A stretch of DNA of 64,000 nucleotides from Clostridium kluyveri (GCF_001902295.1 NZ_CP018335.1:1550001-1614000); one strand, 5' to 3'. Positions 34,224 through 43,521 are shown, counted from the stretch's first letter. Notes: a model not told the origin generated them from the letters alone. Made by a program: numbers and translations.

Positions 34224-35410
34224 ATAAATCATATGAAAATTCAGGAAGATTTGGCAGGTTTGGAGGACAATATGTACCGGAAACAGTTATGACTGCACTT
34301 ATGGAACTTGAAGAAAGTTTTAACGAAGCAAAAGAGGATAGTAAATTTATTGATGAATACATGTACTATTTACAAGAGTATTCAGGAAGACCTACACCAC
34401 TTTATTATGCGGAAAACCTTACTAAAAATTTAGGTGGTGCAAAGATATATTTAAAAAGGGAAGATTTAAATCATACCGGTGCACATAAGATAAACAATGT
34501 ACTAGGACAGATACTTCTGGCAAAGAGAATGGGAAAGAAAAAGGTAATAGCAGAAACCGGTGCAGGACAGCATGGAGTGGCGGTAGCTACAGGGGCTGCC
34601 ATGTTTCAAATGGAATGTGTCATATATATGGGAGAAGAGGACTGCAGGCGGCAATCTTTAAATGTGCTTAGAATGAAGATATTAGGGGCAAAAGTAGTTT
34701 CTGTAGAGTCAGGTACTAAAACTTTAAAGGATGCGGTAAATGAAGCTCTTAGAAAATGGGTGGAAAATATTGAAGATACCTTTTATGTAATGGGTTCTGT
34801 GGTGGGGCCTCATCCTTATCCAACTATGGTAAGGGATTTTCAAAGGATAATAGGGGATGAAACAAGAGAGCAGATTTTAAAAAAGGAAGGACGACTTCCC
34901 GATTATATAATAGCATGTGTGGGAGGTGGAAGTAATTCTATGGGTATTTTTTATCCTTTTGTAGAAGATAAAAGTGTAAAACTTATAGGAGTTGAAGCGG
35001 CAGGACTTGGGGTAGACACAGATAAACATGCAGCCTCTATGGCTAAAGGCTCTGTTGGAGTGCTCCATGGCATGATGACTTATCTCATTCAAGATGATGA
35101 AGGACAGATACTTCCTGTTTATTCTGTATCTGCAGGACTTGATTATCCCGGAGTAGGACCGGAACATGCCTATTTAAAAGATACAAAAAGGGCGGAGTAC
35201 ACTTATGTTACAGACCAAGAAGCACTGGATGCCTTTGGATATTTAAGCAGGTGTGAAGGTATAATACCGGCTCTTGAAAGTTCCCATGCGCTGGCCTATA
35301 CAATGAAATTGGCACCTGAACTTTCAAAAGAAGAAATAGTTGTAGTAAATATCTCAGGACGGGGAGACAAGGACGTAGATACTATTTCAGAACTTAATAT
35401 ATTTGGGTAA
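34220..35410 (+). CDS. trpB: Tryptophan synthase beta chain
   Basis: A PLP enzyme joining indole and serine. 396 residues. RFGGQYVPETVM opens the protein, the PLP lysine is K90 in HTGAHKINN, the phosphate loop is GGGSNSMG (near 235), and GVEAAGLG and EGIIPALESSHAL follow. The GTG start overlaps the trpF stop (GTGA), implying translational coupling. It is the TrpB1-type partner of TrpA, which follows. Confidence 0.97.
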   Translation: MNKSYENSGRFGRFGGQYVPETVMTALMELEESFNEAKEDSKFIDEYMYYLQEYSGRPTPLYYAENLTKNLGGAKIYLKREDLNHTGAHKINNVLGQILLAKRMGKKKVIAETGAGQHGVAVATGAAMFQMECVIYMGEEDCRRQSLNVLRMKILGAKVVSVESGTKTLKDAVNEALRKWVENIEDTFYVMGSVVGPHPYPTMVRDFQRIIGDETREQILKKEGRLPDYIIACVGGGSNSMGIFYPFVEDKSVKLIGVEAAGLGVDTDKHAASMAKGSVGVLHGMMTYLIQDDEGQILPVYSVSAGLDYPGVGPEHAYLKDTKRAEYTYVTDQEALDAFGYLSRCEGIIPALESSHALAYTMKLAPELSKEEIVVVNISGRGDKDVDTISELNIFG

Positions 35411-35436
35411 AATTTTACAAAATATGGAGGATGTTT

Positions 35437-36228
35437 ATGAACAGAATTGATTTTAAATTTAAAGAGTTAAAAGATCAAGGTAAAAAAGCACTTATACCTT
35501 TTGTGACAGCAGGAGATCCTAGTCTGGATACTACAGTTAATATTGTGCTTGAAATGGATAAAAAAGGAGCGGATATAGTGGAGATTGGAATACCCTATTC
35601 TGATCCACTGGCAGATGGCCCTATCATACAGGGTTCTTCTCAAAGAGCAATAGAGGGAGGGGCTAAAATTAAAAATATTATGGAAACTATAAAAAAAATA
35701 AGGGAAAAAAGTGAAATTCCACTTGTGTATTTGGTGTATTATAGTTCTATATTCAAATATGGTGTGGAAAGGTTTGTATCTGAGGCCTCTGCCGCAGGCA
35801 TAAATGGAATTATAATACCGGATCTTCCTATAGAAGAAAGGGGAGATATAATGGATATAGTGGGAAAATATGAAGTTCATTTAATACCTCTTGTAGCACC
35901 TACTTCAAAAAGAAGAATTAAGGAAATAGCAGGCGGAGGCTCCGGCTTTGTATACTGTGTATCTAAAAATGGGGTAACTGGAGTGGAGGAACAAATCAAA
36001 ACGGATATTAAAGAGTATATGGAGCTTGTAGGCAGTTATACAAAACTTCCTAAAGCTTTGGGATTTGGAATTTCAGGACCTGACATGGCAAAAGCCTTTA
36101 AGCCTTATTGTGATGGAATAATAATAGGAAGTGCTATAATTGATATTATATATAAATGTAGGGATGAAAAAGAAATATTAGACAAGGTAGGTGCATTTAT
36201 TTCAGAGGTTAAAAAGAGTTTGGAATAA
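35437..36228 (+). CDS. trpA: Tryptophan synthase alpha chain
   Basis: A TIM-barrel lyase releasing indole from indole glycerol phosphate. 263 residues. The catalytic pair E49 and D60 lies in EIGIPYSDPLADGPIIQ, at the same numbers as in E. coli. Further motifs are YCVSKNGVTG and GFGISGPD. ATG 35437 is preferred over ATG 35431 because GGAGG (35427-35431) overlaps the latter. It is the last trp gene. Confidence 0.96.
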   Translation: MNRIDFKFKELKDQGKKALIPFVTAGDPSLDTTVNIVLEMDKKGADIVEIGIPYSDPLADGPIIQGSSQRAIEGGAKIKNIMETIKKIREKSEIPLVYLVYYSSIFKYGVERFVSEASAAGINGIIIPDLPIEERGDIMDIVGKYEVHLIPLVAPTSKRRIKEIAGGGSGFVYCVSKNGVTGVEEQIKTDIKEYMELVGSYTKLPKALGFGISGPDMAKAFKPYCDGIIIGSAIIDIIYKCRDEKEILDKVGAFISEVKKSLE

Positions 36229-36257
36229 GGGGTAATCATTTTTTTTATGTCACTTAT

Positions 36258-36280
36258 AGGTTATAATATATACTAAACCT
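36258..36280 (+). promoter_or_regulatory. Promoter -10 within an inverted repeat upstream of the CsoR/CstR-like gene
   Basis: AGGTT (36258-36262) and AACCT (36276-36280) flank a TATAAT hexamer (36262-36267). The arrangement would let a dimeric repressor block the -10, and the gene downstream is a repressor, so autoregulation is plausible. No good -35 is seen and the arms are short. Confidence 0.35.
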
Positions 36281-36331
36281 TAAAGTTTTGAATTAGGGTC
36301 ATTGTATGTATTAGGTTTAGGAGTGATATTT

Positions 36332-36592
36332 TTGGAAGAAAGAAAACAGATTCAGACTAGATTGAGAAGAATAGAAGGACAGATAAAAGGCATTGAGAAG
36401 ATGATTGAAAGTGATATATGCTGCAGGGATATTTTAATACAAATTGCAGCGGTGAGGGCAGCAGTAAACAAGGTAGGAGGTCTGGTACTTAAAAATTATG
36501 CCAGAACCTGCCTGGTAGAAGATGAAAATAATAAAGCTAAAAATGATAATATAGAGGCTTTTTTAGAAACTTTTACTATGTTTCTAAAGTAA
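36332..36592 (+). CDS. CsoR-family repressor with CstR-like cysteine pattern
   Basis: 86 residues from TTG 36332, chosen for AGGAGTGA 7 nt upstream. The all-helical CsoR/DUF156 fold is clear: QIQTRLRRIEGQIKGIEKMI, then DICCRDILIQIAAVRAAV. Conserved thiols are C31 and C60 (C30 also present). The CsoR copper site needs Cys-His-Cys; here the His position is Y56, leaving only two Cys. That is the pattern of CstR, a persulfide sensor controlling sulfur detoxification genes. No such target gene follows: the next genes are on the other strand, so the regulon is unknown. Confidence 0.85.
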   Translation: MEERKQIQTRLRRIEGQIKGIEKMIESDICCRDILIQIAAVRAAVNKVGGLVLKNYARTCLVEDENNKAKNDNIEAFLETFTMFLK

Positions 36593-36612
36593 ACAGTATA
36601 AAAGCAGAAGGA

Positions 36613-37065
36613 TTAAAGTTGATTCATTTTAAAAAGTTTTCTTCTAAAAAGCGCAGCGGCCTTGAATATGGAGGATACTAAAAATATACCTACAGCTATA
36701 GTTCCTGCAATCTCCAGGGTGTTAAGGCCTGTAGACAGTGATTCATTTATATGGCCCTGTATAGACTGGAGCATGGTATTATACATTCCCCACCCTGGAA
36801 CTAATGGAATAATTGAATATATTATAAAAGTTGTTGCAGGAGTTTTCAGCACTCTAGCCATTATTTCTGAATAGATGGATGCAAATACTGAAGCTGTGAA
36901 AAAACACAGTAGGCTGGAAGAATTCACATAGTGTGAAGAAAGTAGATAAAAAAACCAGGTAAATCCTCCACCTAAGGATGAAAATATTAAATTTTTCCCC
37001 CTTACATTTCCAAGTATACTGAATGATAAAGTGGCAATTAGGATATATATAGAATTTATTATCAT
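36613..37065 (-). CDS. ThrE-type threonine/serine exporter, small subunit (DUF3815)
   Basis: About 150 residues with four or five helices: MIINSIYILIATLSFSILGNVRG, LGGGFTWFFYLLSSHY and IPLVPGWGMYNTM, the last being a family hallmark. I chose ATG 37065, with AGGAGGAATAG upstream; it overlaps the stop of the upstream gene (ATGA), so the two are coupled. Together they equal the single-chain ThrE of actinobacteria, which exports threonine and serine. Direction of transport is inferred from family. Confidence 0.85.
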   Translation of the reverse strand: MIINSIYILIATLSFSILGNVRGKNLIFSSLGGGFTWFFYLLSSHYVNSSSLLCFFTASVFASIYSEIMARVLKTPATTFIIYSIIPLVPGWGMYNTMLQSIQGHINESLSTGLNTLEIAGTIAVGIFLVSSIFKAAALFRRKLFKMNQL

Positions 37066-37832
37066 AGAGCTATTCCTCCTATAACAAACCATAGTTTTAA
37101 TACAACTCCTGTGCCTATGGCAATGGCTACAGCCACTAGAAAGGCTTCTATTCCCCTGGAAATACCAGAGATCAAATCCCCTGCAATGGTATCTCTTATG
37201 GCATTTGTTATGGAAAGCCCTGGTACCAGAAGCATAATGGAACTTATTATTATGGTATCTCTGTTAGAACCTATATTGTATTTAATGCTTATAAGTGCTA
37301 TTAAAGCAGCTATAGAGCCGCATAATGTGTTTATAAAAAACTCATTTGCCCTAAGAAAATTAAGACTTCTAGAAGTTAAATTTATTAAAAGTCCTATAAA
37401 AAATGCTACTATAGAGTCTTTTATGTTCCCTCCGAAGGCAAAACAAAAAAAAGTTGTGGCTAGTCCTGAAAATAATAAGGTTATTTTGAGATTATAGGGA
37501 CTAGAGGATTCAATTTTATTTAGTTTGATCTCCACTCTATATAGAGAATAATTATTTTTTTTTATATTTCTTGACAGGTTATTCACCCTGGATATTTTTT
37601 CTAAGTCCAATGTTCTATGGCGTACTCTTTTTATTACTGATATGGTTTGGCCGCATTCATCAGAGGCGGATACTATAATTACGTTTAAAGTTACAAAAGC
37701 ATCTATACTGAATATACTATAACTGTTTCCTATTCTGGTTATGGTTTCTTCAACCCTATATATTTCAGCTCCGCTTTCCAGCATTATTTTTCCGGCATAA
37801 GCTGCCATATGTACTATTTTATCAACGTTCAT
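37062..37832 (-). CDS. ThrE-type threonine/serine exporter, large subunit (DUF1212)
   Basis: 256 residues. A soluble N-terminal part (about 1-110) contains the family signature AGKIMLESGAEIYRVEETITRIG, and the C-terminal half holds five helices with GLSITNAIRDTIAGDLISGISRGIEAF. This is the N-terminal module of split ThrE exporters. The next gene provides the rest. Divergent from glyA, whose product consumes or makes serine, so a link to serine balance is plausible. Confidence 0.87.
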   Translation of the reverse strand: MNVDKIVHMAAYAGKIMLESGAEIYRVEETITRIGNSYSIFSIDAFVTLNVIIVSASDECGQTISVIKRVRHRTLDLEKISRVNNLSRNIKKNNYSLYRVEIKLNKIESSSPYNLKITLLFSGLATTFFCFAFGGNIKDSIVAFFIGLLINLTSRSLNFLRANEFFINTLCGSIAALIALISIKYNIGSNRDTIIISSIMLLVPGLSITNAIRDTIAGDLISGISRGIEAFLVAVAIAIGTGVVLKLWFVIGGIAL

Positions 37833-37885
37833 AGATGATATTCTCCTTGCATGGAATAAATGATGAGATTATTATATCATAAAAT

Positions 37886-37916
37886 TTGTGTTTATTATTC
37901 ACAAAGTATACTTGTG
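37886..37916 (+). promoter_or_regulatory. Repeated TTGTG/CACAA half-sites upstream of glyA
   Basis: TTGTG (37886-37890), CACAA (37900-37904) and TTGTG (37912-37916) alternate in orientation within 31 nt of the divergent glyA/thrE-type spacer. The first pair is spaced 9 nt and the second 7 nt around GTATAC. It resembles a Rex- or CRP-type operator, but the spacing does not fit either exactly. Confidence 0.35.
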
Positions 37917-37994
37917 TAAATTGAAGTTATAAAGTAATATGGTAATGAAACTGAAGGATTATAAAACTTATATTTTCAAAGGAGTGAATAGTAC

Positions 37995-39230
37995 ATGGAT
38001 TTTAATGAGTTAAAAAATACTGATAAAGATATCTATGGAATAATTGAGGAAGAATGGGAAAGACAAAAAAATGGTATAGAACTCATTGCTTCTGAAAATT
38101 TTACAAGTAGAAGTGTAATGGAAGCCATGGGATCCTTTTTAACAAATAAATATGCAGAAGGGTATCCAGGCAAAAGATATTACGGAGGATGTTACATAGT
38201 AGATAAGGCAGAAGATTTGGCAAGAGACAGGATGAAAAAACTTTTTAATGCAGAGCATGTAAATGTACAGCCTCATTCAGGTTCACAGGCAAACATGGCT
38301 GTTTATATGTCTGTTTTAAAGCCGGGAGATACAGTTCTTGGAATGAGTCTAAATCATGGAGGTCATTTAACTCATGGAAGCAAAGTAAGTTTTTCAGGTA
38401 AATTATATAATTTTGTTTCCTATGGATTAAATAGTGATACGGAAATAATTGATTATGATGAAATGAGAGAATTGGCACTTAAACACAAGCCTAAGATGAT
38501 AGTTTCCGGTGCCAGTGCCTACCCAAGGAAAATAGATTTTAAAAAGATAAGGGAAATATGTGATGAAGTGGGAGCCTACATGATGGTAGATATGGCCCAT
38601 ATTGCAGGGATTATTGCTGCAGGAAGACACGAATCTCCAGTACCTTATGCAGACTTTGTTACAACTACTACCCATAAAACATTGAGAGGACCTAGGGGAG
38701 GGGCAATAATATGCAAGGAAAAATATGGCGCTGCCCTTGACAAGACCATATTTCCAGGAATACAGGGAGGACCTTTAATGCATATTATAGCTGCCAAGGC
38801 AGTTTGTTTTGGAGAGGCACTAAAGGATGAATATAAGGAATATATAGATCAGGTAATAAAAAATGCCGAGGTCTTTGGAGAAGAGTTGGTGAAGTACGGA
38901 TTCAGACTTGTAAGCGGAGGCACTGATAACCACCTTTTATTAGTAGATCTTACCAATAAAAATATTACGGGAAAGGATTTGGAAGAACTTTTAGATAAGG
39001 TAAACATAACTGTAAATAAAAATGCCATTCCTTTTGATAAGTTAAAACCAAATGTTACAAGTGGTATTAGAGTGGGAACTCCAGCTGTAACTACCAGAGG
39101 ATTTAAAGAAGAGGAAATGAAAAAAGTAGCTTATTTTATCAACAAAGCGGTGGAAAATAAAGAAGGGGACTTGTCAGCTATTAAAAAGGAAGTAATAAAA
39201 TTATGTGAGGCTTTTCCTCTTTATGAATAA
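37995..39230 (+). CDS. glyA: Serine hydroxymethyltransferase
   Basis: A PLP enzyme interconverting serine and glycine with transfer of a one-carbon unit to tetrahydrofolate. 411 residues. ELIASENFTSRSVMEAMGS opens the active site, the PLP lysine is K228 in TTTTHKTLRGPRGG, and YAEGYPGKRYYGGC and SGIRVGTPAVTTRGF are typical. The ATG has AAAGGAGTG upstream. Followed by a terminator. It supplies one-carbon units that purine synthesis (purL downstream) also needs. Confidence 0.97.
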   Translation: MDFNELKNTDKDIYGIIEEEWERQKNGIELIASENFTSRSVMEAMGSFLTNKYAEGYPGKRYYGGCYIVDKAEDLARDRMKKLFNAEHVNVQPHSGSQANMAVYMSVLKPGDTVLGMSLNHGGHLTHGSKVSFSGKLYNFVSYGLNSDTEIIDYDEMRELALKHKPKMIVSGASAYPRKIDFKKIREICDEVGAYMMVDMAHIAGIIAAGRHESPVPYADFVTTTTHKTLRGPRGGAIICKEKYGAALDKTIFPGIQGGPLMHIIAAKAVCFGEALKDEYKEYIDQVIKNAEVFGEELVKYGFRLVSGGTDNHLLLVDLTNKNITGKDLEELLDKVNITVNKNAIPFDKLKPNVTSGIRVGTPAVTTRGFKEEEMKKVAYFINKAVENKEGDLSAIKKEVIKLCEAFPLYE

Positions 39231-39247
39231 GTCATTTTTAAATTTCA

Positions 39248-39279
39248 ACTGTCTGTTTTAGCACAGGCAGTACTTTTTT
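39248..39279 (+). terminator. Terminator after glyA
   Basis: ACTGTCTG (39248-39255) pairs with CAGGCAGT (39264-39271) with one G.U, followed by ACTTTTTTG. An outer TTTCAA/TTGAAA pairing extends the stem. Starts 17 nt after the glyA stop. Confidence 0.8.
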
Positions 39280-39385
39280 GAAATTAAATTAAAGTTTAGG
39301 GTGTATTTATTTTTACAAAGCTAATAATATTCTAGAATATTTATGAATACAATTTATTAAAATAAATATAATGGGGTTGAGCTAT

Positions 39386-39631
39386 ATGATAAAAAAAGGA
39401 ACTTTTATTGAAGTAAAAATAGTACACCATAACGAAAATAAAAACACAGTTAATGTGTTTTTAAGAGGAAATTGCTTGAAAAGCTGTGAGGTAGGAGAAT
39501 ATACAGAAATACTCACAACTACAGGTCACATAGCTGGAGGCATAGTTTCTGAAAATAACTTTTTTTATAGTTCTTTAGCTTCAAATGGTAAAAATATACA
39601 AGGGATACTTCTTATTAGAGAAAAAAGATAA
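39386..39631 (+). CDS. Small protein resembling the OrtA family
   Basis: 81 residues from ATG 39386, with GGGGTTGAG upstream; the longer frame to 39371 lacks a site. The pattern MIKKGTFIEVKIV, VFLRGNCLKSCEVGEYTEI and TTTGHIAGGIVSE resembles OrtA, the small subunit of 2-amino-4-oxopentanoate thiolase (ornithine fermentation), which typically reads KKGTWV and VKGxL...GDEVEV.TGR. OrtB, the partner, is not nearby, and the C-terminal half is shorter, so function is doubtful. Confidence 0.5.
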   Translation: MIKKGTFIEVKIVHHNENKNTVNVFLRGNCLKSCEVGEYTEILTTTGHIAGGIVSENNFFYSSLASNGKNIQGILLIREKR

Positions 39632-39648
39632 GACTATACTGCATATTG

Positions 39649-39716
39649 TTCACAAAAAAATATATATATGATATAATATATGCGAATAATTTTGATAAAA
39701 ATATAATAAACGTTCG
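39649..39716 (+). promoter_or_regulatory. purL promoter with paired PurBox-like operator
   Basis: TTCACA (39649-39654) and TATAAT (39672-39677) with a 17-nt spacer form a good promoter. Just downstream, CGAATAATT (39683-39691) and, inverted, AAACGTTCG (39708-39716, i.e. CGAACGTTT on the other strand) are spaced 16 nt. Bacillus PurR binds two inverted CCGAACAWT boxes with a 16-17 nt gap, so this fits a PurR operator overlapping the start site. Confidence 0.6.
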
Positions 39717-39747
39717 AAAAAAAATAATAAAACAAGGAGAAAGTGCA

Positions 39748-42700
39748 ATGAGTGTTAAAAGACTGTTCGTAGAGAAGAAAAAAGGATTTGACATAGAAGC
39801 TCAGGGACTTCTCAAAGATATTAGAGAAAGTCTTGGTATTTATCATTTAGAAGATATAAAAGTAGTAAATCGTTATGATATAGAAAATATAGATGATAGG
39901 GAATATGAAAAATCCAAATATATAATATTTTCGGAAAAAACTGTAGATAACATATATGAAGAAGAAATAGATATGGAAGAAAATACGAAGGTTTTTGCTG
40001 TAGAGTATCTTCCCGGCCAGTATGATCAGAGAGCGGATTCTGCATCTCAATGTATTCAAATATTAACTCAGAGTGAAAAGACACAGATTGCATCTTCAAA
40101 GGTATATATTCTCTATGGGGATATATCAGAGGAGGAATTTGTAAAGATAAAAAATTATTGTATAAATCCTGTGGATTCAAGGGAAGCCTCTTTGGAAAAG
40201 TTAGACAGCTTGGAAAGTGAATTAGTTATACCAGAGTCTGTGGAAATATTAGATGGATTTATAGAAAAAGATAAAGAAAAACTTGAGGAATTTATAGAAA
40301 CTAAAGGTCTTGCCATGAGTATAGAAGATTTAATCTTCTGTCAGAGGTATTTTAAAGAAAAAGAGGGAAGAGATCCTACTATAACGGAAATAAAAGTAAT
40401 AGATACATATTGGTCCGATCACTGCAGACATACTACTTTTATGACCGAATTAACTGATGTATCCATTGAAGATGGAAAGTTCTCAACTCCCATAAAAAAC
40501 ACTTATGAAGACTATTTAAAATTAAGAAATAGAATATATACTGAAAATAAAAAACCTGAATGTCTTATGGACATAGGCACCATTGCTGTGAAAAAATTGA
40601 GAAAAGATGGAAAACTAAAAGATTTAGATGAATCAGATGAAATAAATGCATGCAGTATAGTTGTAGATGCAGATATAAATGGGAAAAATGAAAAATGGCT
40701 TGTAATGTTTAAAAATGAAACCCATAACCATCCCACAGAGATTGAGCCTTTTGGAGGAGCTGCAACCTGTCTTGGAGGGGCAATACGTGATCCACTGTCT
40801 GGAAGATCCTATGTATATCAGGCCATGAGAGTTACAGGGAGTGGAGATCCAAGAACCAAGGTGGAGAATACACTGAAAGGAAAACTCCCACAGAAGAAAA
40901 TAACCCTAGGAGCGGCAGAAGGGTATAGTTCCTATGGAAATCAGATAGGCCTTGCAACTGGAATGGTTTCTGAAATATATGATGAAGGATATGTGGCAAA
41001 GAGAATGGAAATAGGTGCAGTTATAGCTGCAGTTCCCTTTGAAAATGTAAAAAGAGAAAAACCCGTAACTTCCGATGTAATAATACTTTTAGGTGGAAGG
41101 ACAGGAAGAGATGGCTGTGGCGGAGCCACAGGTTCTTCTAAAAAACATACAGAATCTTCAATACTCACATCTGGAGCAGAAGTACAAAAGGGTAATCCAG
41201 TCACTGAAAGAAAAATTCAAAGGTTATTTAGAAAGCCAGAGGTAAGCAAGCTTATTAAAAGGTGTAATGACTTTGGTGCAGGAGGAGTATCTGTAGCCAT
41301 AGGGGAACTTACAGAAGGGCTTGAAATAAATTTAGATTTGGTACCTAAAAAGTATGAAGGTTTAGATGGAACTGAACTTGCCATTTCAGAATCTCAAGAA
41401 CGTATGGCAGTGGTTGTATCGAGAGAAAATCAGGACAGGTTTATAGAATATGCAAGGCAGGAAAATTTAGAGGCAACTAAAGTAGCTGATGTTACAGGGG
41501 ATAACAGATTAAAGATGTTCTGGAGAGGGGATGCCATTGTAGATTTAAGCAGAGAATTTTTAGATACCAATGGAGTAAGGGCATCAGTGGAGGTTAAAGT
41601 AAAATCTCCTGAGGATAAAAGCTATTTTCAGAAAAATATTTCAGATAAAAAGTATGAAAATAATAACATAAGAGAACTGTGGATTAAAACTTTAAAAGAT
41701 TTAAATGTGTGCAGTCAAAAAGGACTGGTGGAGAGATTTGACAGCAGCATAGGTGCTTCTACTGTACTTATGCCTTTTGGAGGAAAATATCAGGATACCC
41801 CTACAGAAGCTATGGCAGCAAAATTGCCTGTATTAAATGGAGATACCAATACTGCCACAATAATGAGCTATGGGTATAATCCAGATATTGCTAAGTGGAG
41901 CCCTTTTCATGGAGCAGTTTATGCAGTGGTGGAATCTGCAGCTAAAATTGCAGCTTCAGGAGGGGATGTAAATAATATAAAACTTACTTTTCAGGAGTAT
42001 TTTGAAAAACTTGGCAAAGAGCCGGAAAGGTGGGGGAAGCCTTTTTCTGCCCTGCTTGGAGCCCTTTATGCCCAAGAACAATTTGGCATAGCAGCTATAG
42101 GTGGAAAAGACAGTATGTCAGGAAGCTTTAAGGATATGGATGTTCCACCTACTTTAGTTTCATTTGCAGTTAGTACAGCAAGAGCTGACAAAATTATATC
42201 CCCAGAGTTTAAAGGTTATGAAAATTATGTAGTGGTTATACCTGCATTAAGGGATGAATTTTCTCTTCCAGATATTAAAAAACTCAAAGAAAATTATGGC
42301 ATCATAAATAGTATGATTAAAGAAGGTCAAGTGTTGTCTGCCCATACCGTAAAAAGTGGGGGAATATGTGAAGCTGTGAGCAAAATGAGTTTTGGAAATA
42401 GAATTGGGATGAAGTTTAAAGATGATATAAGTTTCAAAGAATTATTTTCTCCAGAGTATGGTTCTATTATACTAGAAATAGATTCAAAAATAGATGTTGA
42501 TGAAAAGCTTAAAAACACAGGGTTTAAACTCATTGGATTTACTCAAAAAGATCAATTTATAGAAGTAAATGGAGAAAAAATATCTATTTTGGATATGGTA
42601 GGTTCTTGGGAGGAAAGTCTTGAAAATATTTTTCCTACTTACGTTCCAGAAGAAAATAAGAAAATAGAAGTAGAATATTTTAAAAGAAATAATAAAATTT

Positions 42701-43521
42701 CTCCCGCCGTAAAAATAGCAGTTCCAAAGGTGATTATACCTGTATTTCCTGGAACTAATTGTGAATATGATACAGAAAAAGCCTTTAAAAAAGCAGGGGC
42801 TCAAGTAGAAACTGTTATAATCAAAAATTTGGCAGGCACGCAGATAGAGGAATCTGTAGATGCAGTTGTAAAGGGAATAAATTCTTCCCAGATTATTATG
42901 CTTCCCGGAGGATTTAGTGCAGGAGATGAACCGGAGGGTTCAGGTAAATTTATTGCCACCTTTTTTAGAAATTCTAAGATAAAAGAAGCCGTAATGGAGT
43001 TTTTAAATAAAAGAGATGGCCTTATGCTTGGAATATGCAATGGCTTTCAAGCCCTTATAAAATTAGGACTTGTACCTTTCGGGAAAATAAGAGATATAGA
43101 TGAGTCTTGTCCTACCCTTACTTACAATAAAATAGGAAGACACGTATCTACCATAGTAAACACAAAAGTTATTTCCAATTTATCTCCATGGTTTAATAAT
43201 GCAGAGGTAGGAGATATTCATTCCATAGCAGTTTCCCATGGAGAGGGAAGATTTGTGGCGGCAGAGGATGTTATTGACAAACTCAAAATTAAAGGTCAGA
43301 TAGCAACACAATATGTAGATCTAAATGGCAATGCCAGCTGTGATGTTAGATTTAATCCAAATGGTTCCTACTTTGCAGTAGAGGGTATAACAAGTCCAGA
43401 TGGGAGAATACTTGGTAAAATGGGACATTCAGAAAGAATAGGAGAAAATGTATTTAAAAATATTCCAGGGGAAAAAGATCAAAAGTTATTTGAGGCAGGA
43501 GTGAACTATTTTAAAATTTAA
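39748..43521 (+). CDS. purL: Phosphoribosylformylglycinamidine synthase, single-chain (FGAR-AT)
   Basis: Converts FGAR plus glutamine to FGAM in purine synthesis. 1257 residues: an N-terminal domain, the duplicated AIRS-like synthetase region with DTYWSDHCRHTTF, NETHNHPTEIEPFGGAATC and GGKDSMSGSFKD, and a C-terminal glutaminase with the nucleophile C1097 in LGICNGFQAL and SHGEGRF. This is the large form of proteobacteria and some clostridia, not the three-protein PurSQL of Bacillus. ATG 39748 has ACAAGGAGAAAG upstream; the longer frame to 39646 overlaps the promoter and is rejected. Confidence 0.97.
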   Translation: MSVKRLFVEKKKGFDIEAQGLLKDIRESLGIYHLEDIKVVNRYDIENIDDREYEKSKYIIFSEKTVDNIYEEEIDMEENTKVFAVEYLPGQYDQRADSASQCIQILTQSEKTQIASSKVYILYGDISEEEFVKIKNYCINPVDSREASLEKLDSLESELVIPESVEILDGFIEKDKEKLEEFIETKGLAMSIEDLIFCQRYFKEKEGRDPTITEIKVIDTYWSDHCRHTTFMTELTDVSIEDGKFSTPIKNTYEDYLKLRNRIYTENKKPECLMDIGTIAVKKLRKDGKLKDLDESDEINACSIVVDADINGKNEKWLVMFKNETHNHPTEIEPFGGAATCLGGAIRDPLSGRSYVYQAMRVTGSGDPRTKVENTLKGKLPQKKITLGAAEGYSSYGNQIGLATGMVSEIYDEGYVAKRMEIGAVIAAVPFENVKREKPVTSDVIILLGGRTGRDGCGGATGSSKKHTESSILTSGAEVQKGNPVTERKIQRLFRKPEVSKLIKRCNDFGAGGVSVAIGELTEGLEINLDLVPKKYEGLDGTELAISESQERMAVVVSRENQDRFIEYARQENLEATKVADVTGDNRLKMFWRGDAIVDLSREFLDTNGVRASVEVKVKSPEDKSYFQKNISDKKYENNNIRELWIKTLKDLNVCSQKGLVERFDSSIGASTVLMPFGGKYQDTPTEAMAAKLPVLNGDTNTATIMSYGYNPDIAKWSPFHGAVYAVVESAAKIAASGGDVNNIKLTFQEYFEKLGKEPERWGKPFSALLGALYAQEQFGIAAIGGKDSMSGSFKDMDVPPTLVSFAVSTARADKIISPEFKGYENYVVVIPALRDEFSLPDIKKLKENYGIINSMIKEGQVLSAHTVKSGGICEAVSKMSFGNRIGMKFKDDISFKELFSPEYGSIILEIDSKIDVDEKLKNTGFKLIGFTQKDQFIEVNGEKISILDMVGSWEESLENIFPTYVPEENKKIEVEYFKRNNKISPAVKIAVPKVIIPVFPGTNCEYDTEKAFKKAGAQVETVIIKNLAGTQIEESVDAVVKGINSSQIIMLPGGFSAGDEPEGSGKFIATFFRNSKIKEAVMEFLNKRDGLMLGICNGFQALIKLGLVPFGKIRDIDESCPTLTYNKIGRHVSTIVNTKVISNLSPWFNNAEVGDIHSIAVSHGEGRFVAAEDVIDKLKIKGQIATQYVDLNGNASCDVRFNPNGSYFAVEGITSPDGRILGKMGHSERIGENVFKNIPGEKDQKLFEAGVNYFKI

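Noticed and set aside
37111..37497. Plus-strand frame of 128 codons over the ThrE-type large subunit.
   Set aside because: The minus-strand gene has the family signature; the plus frame has no ribosome site or recognisable domain.
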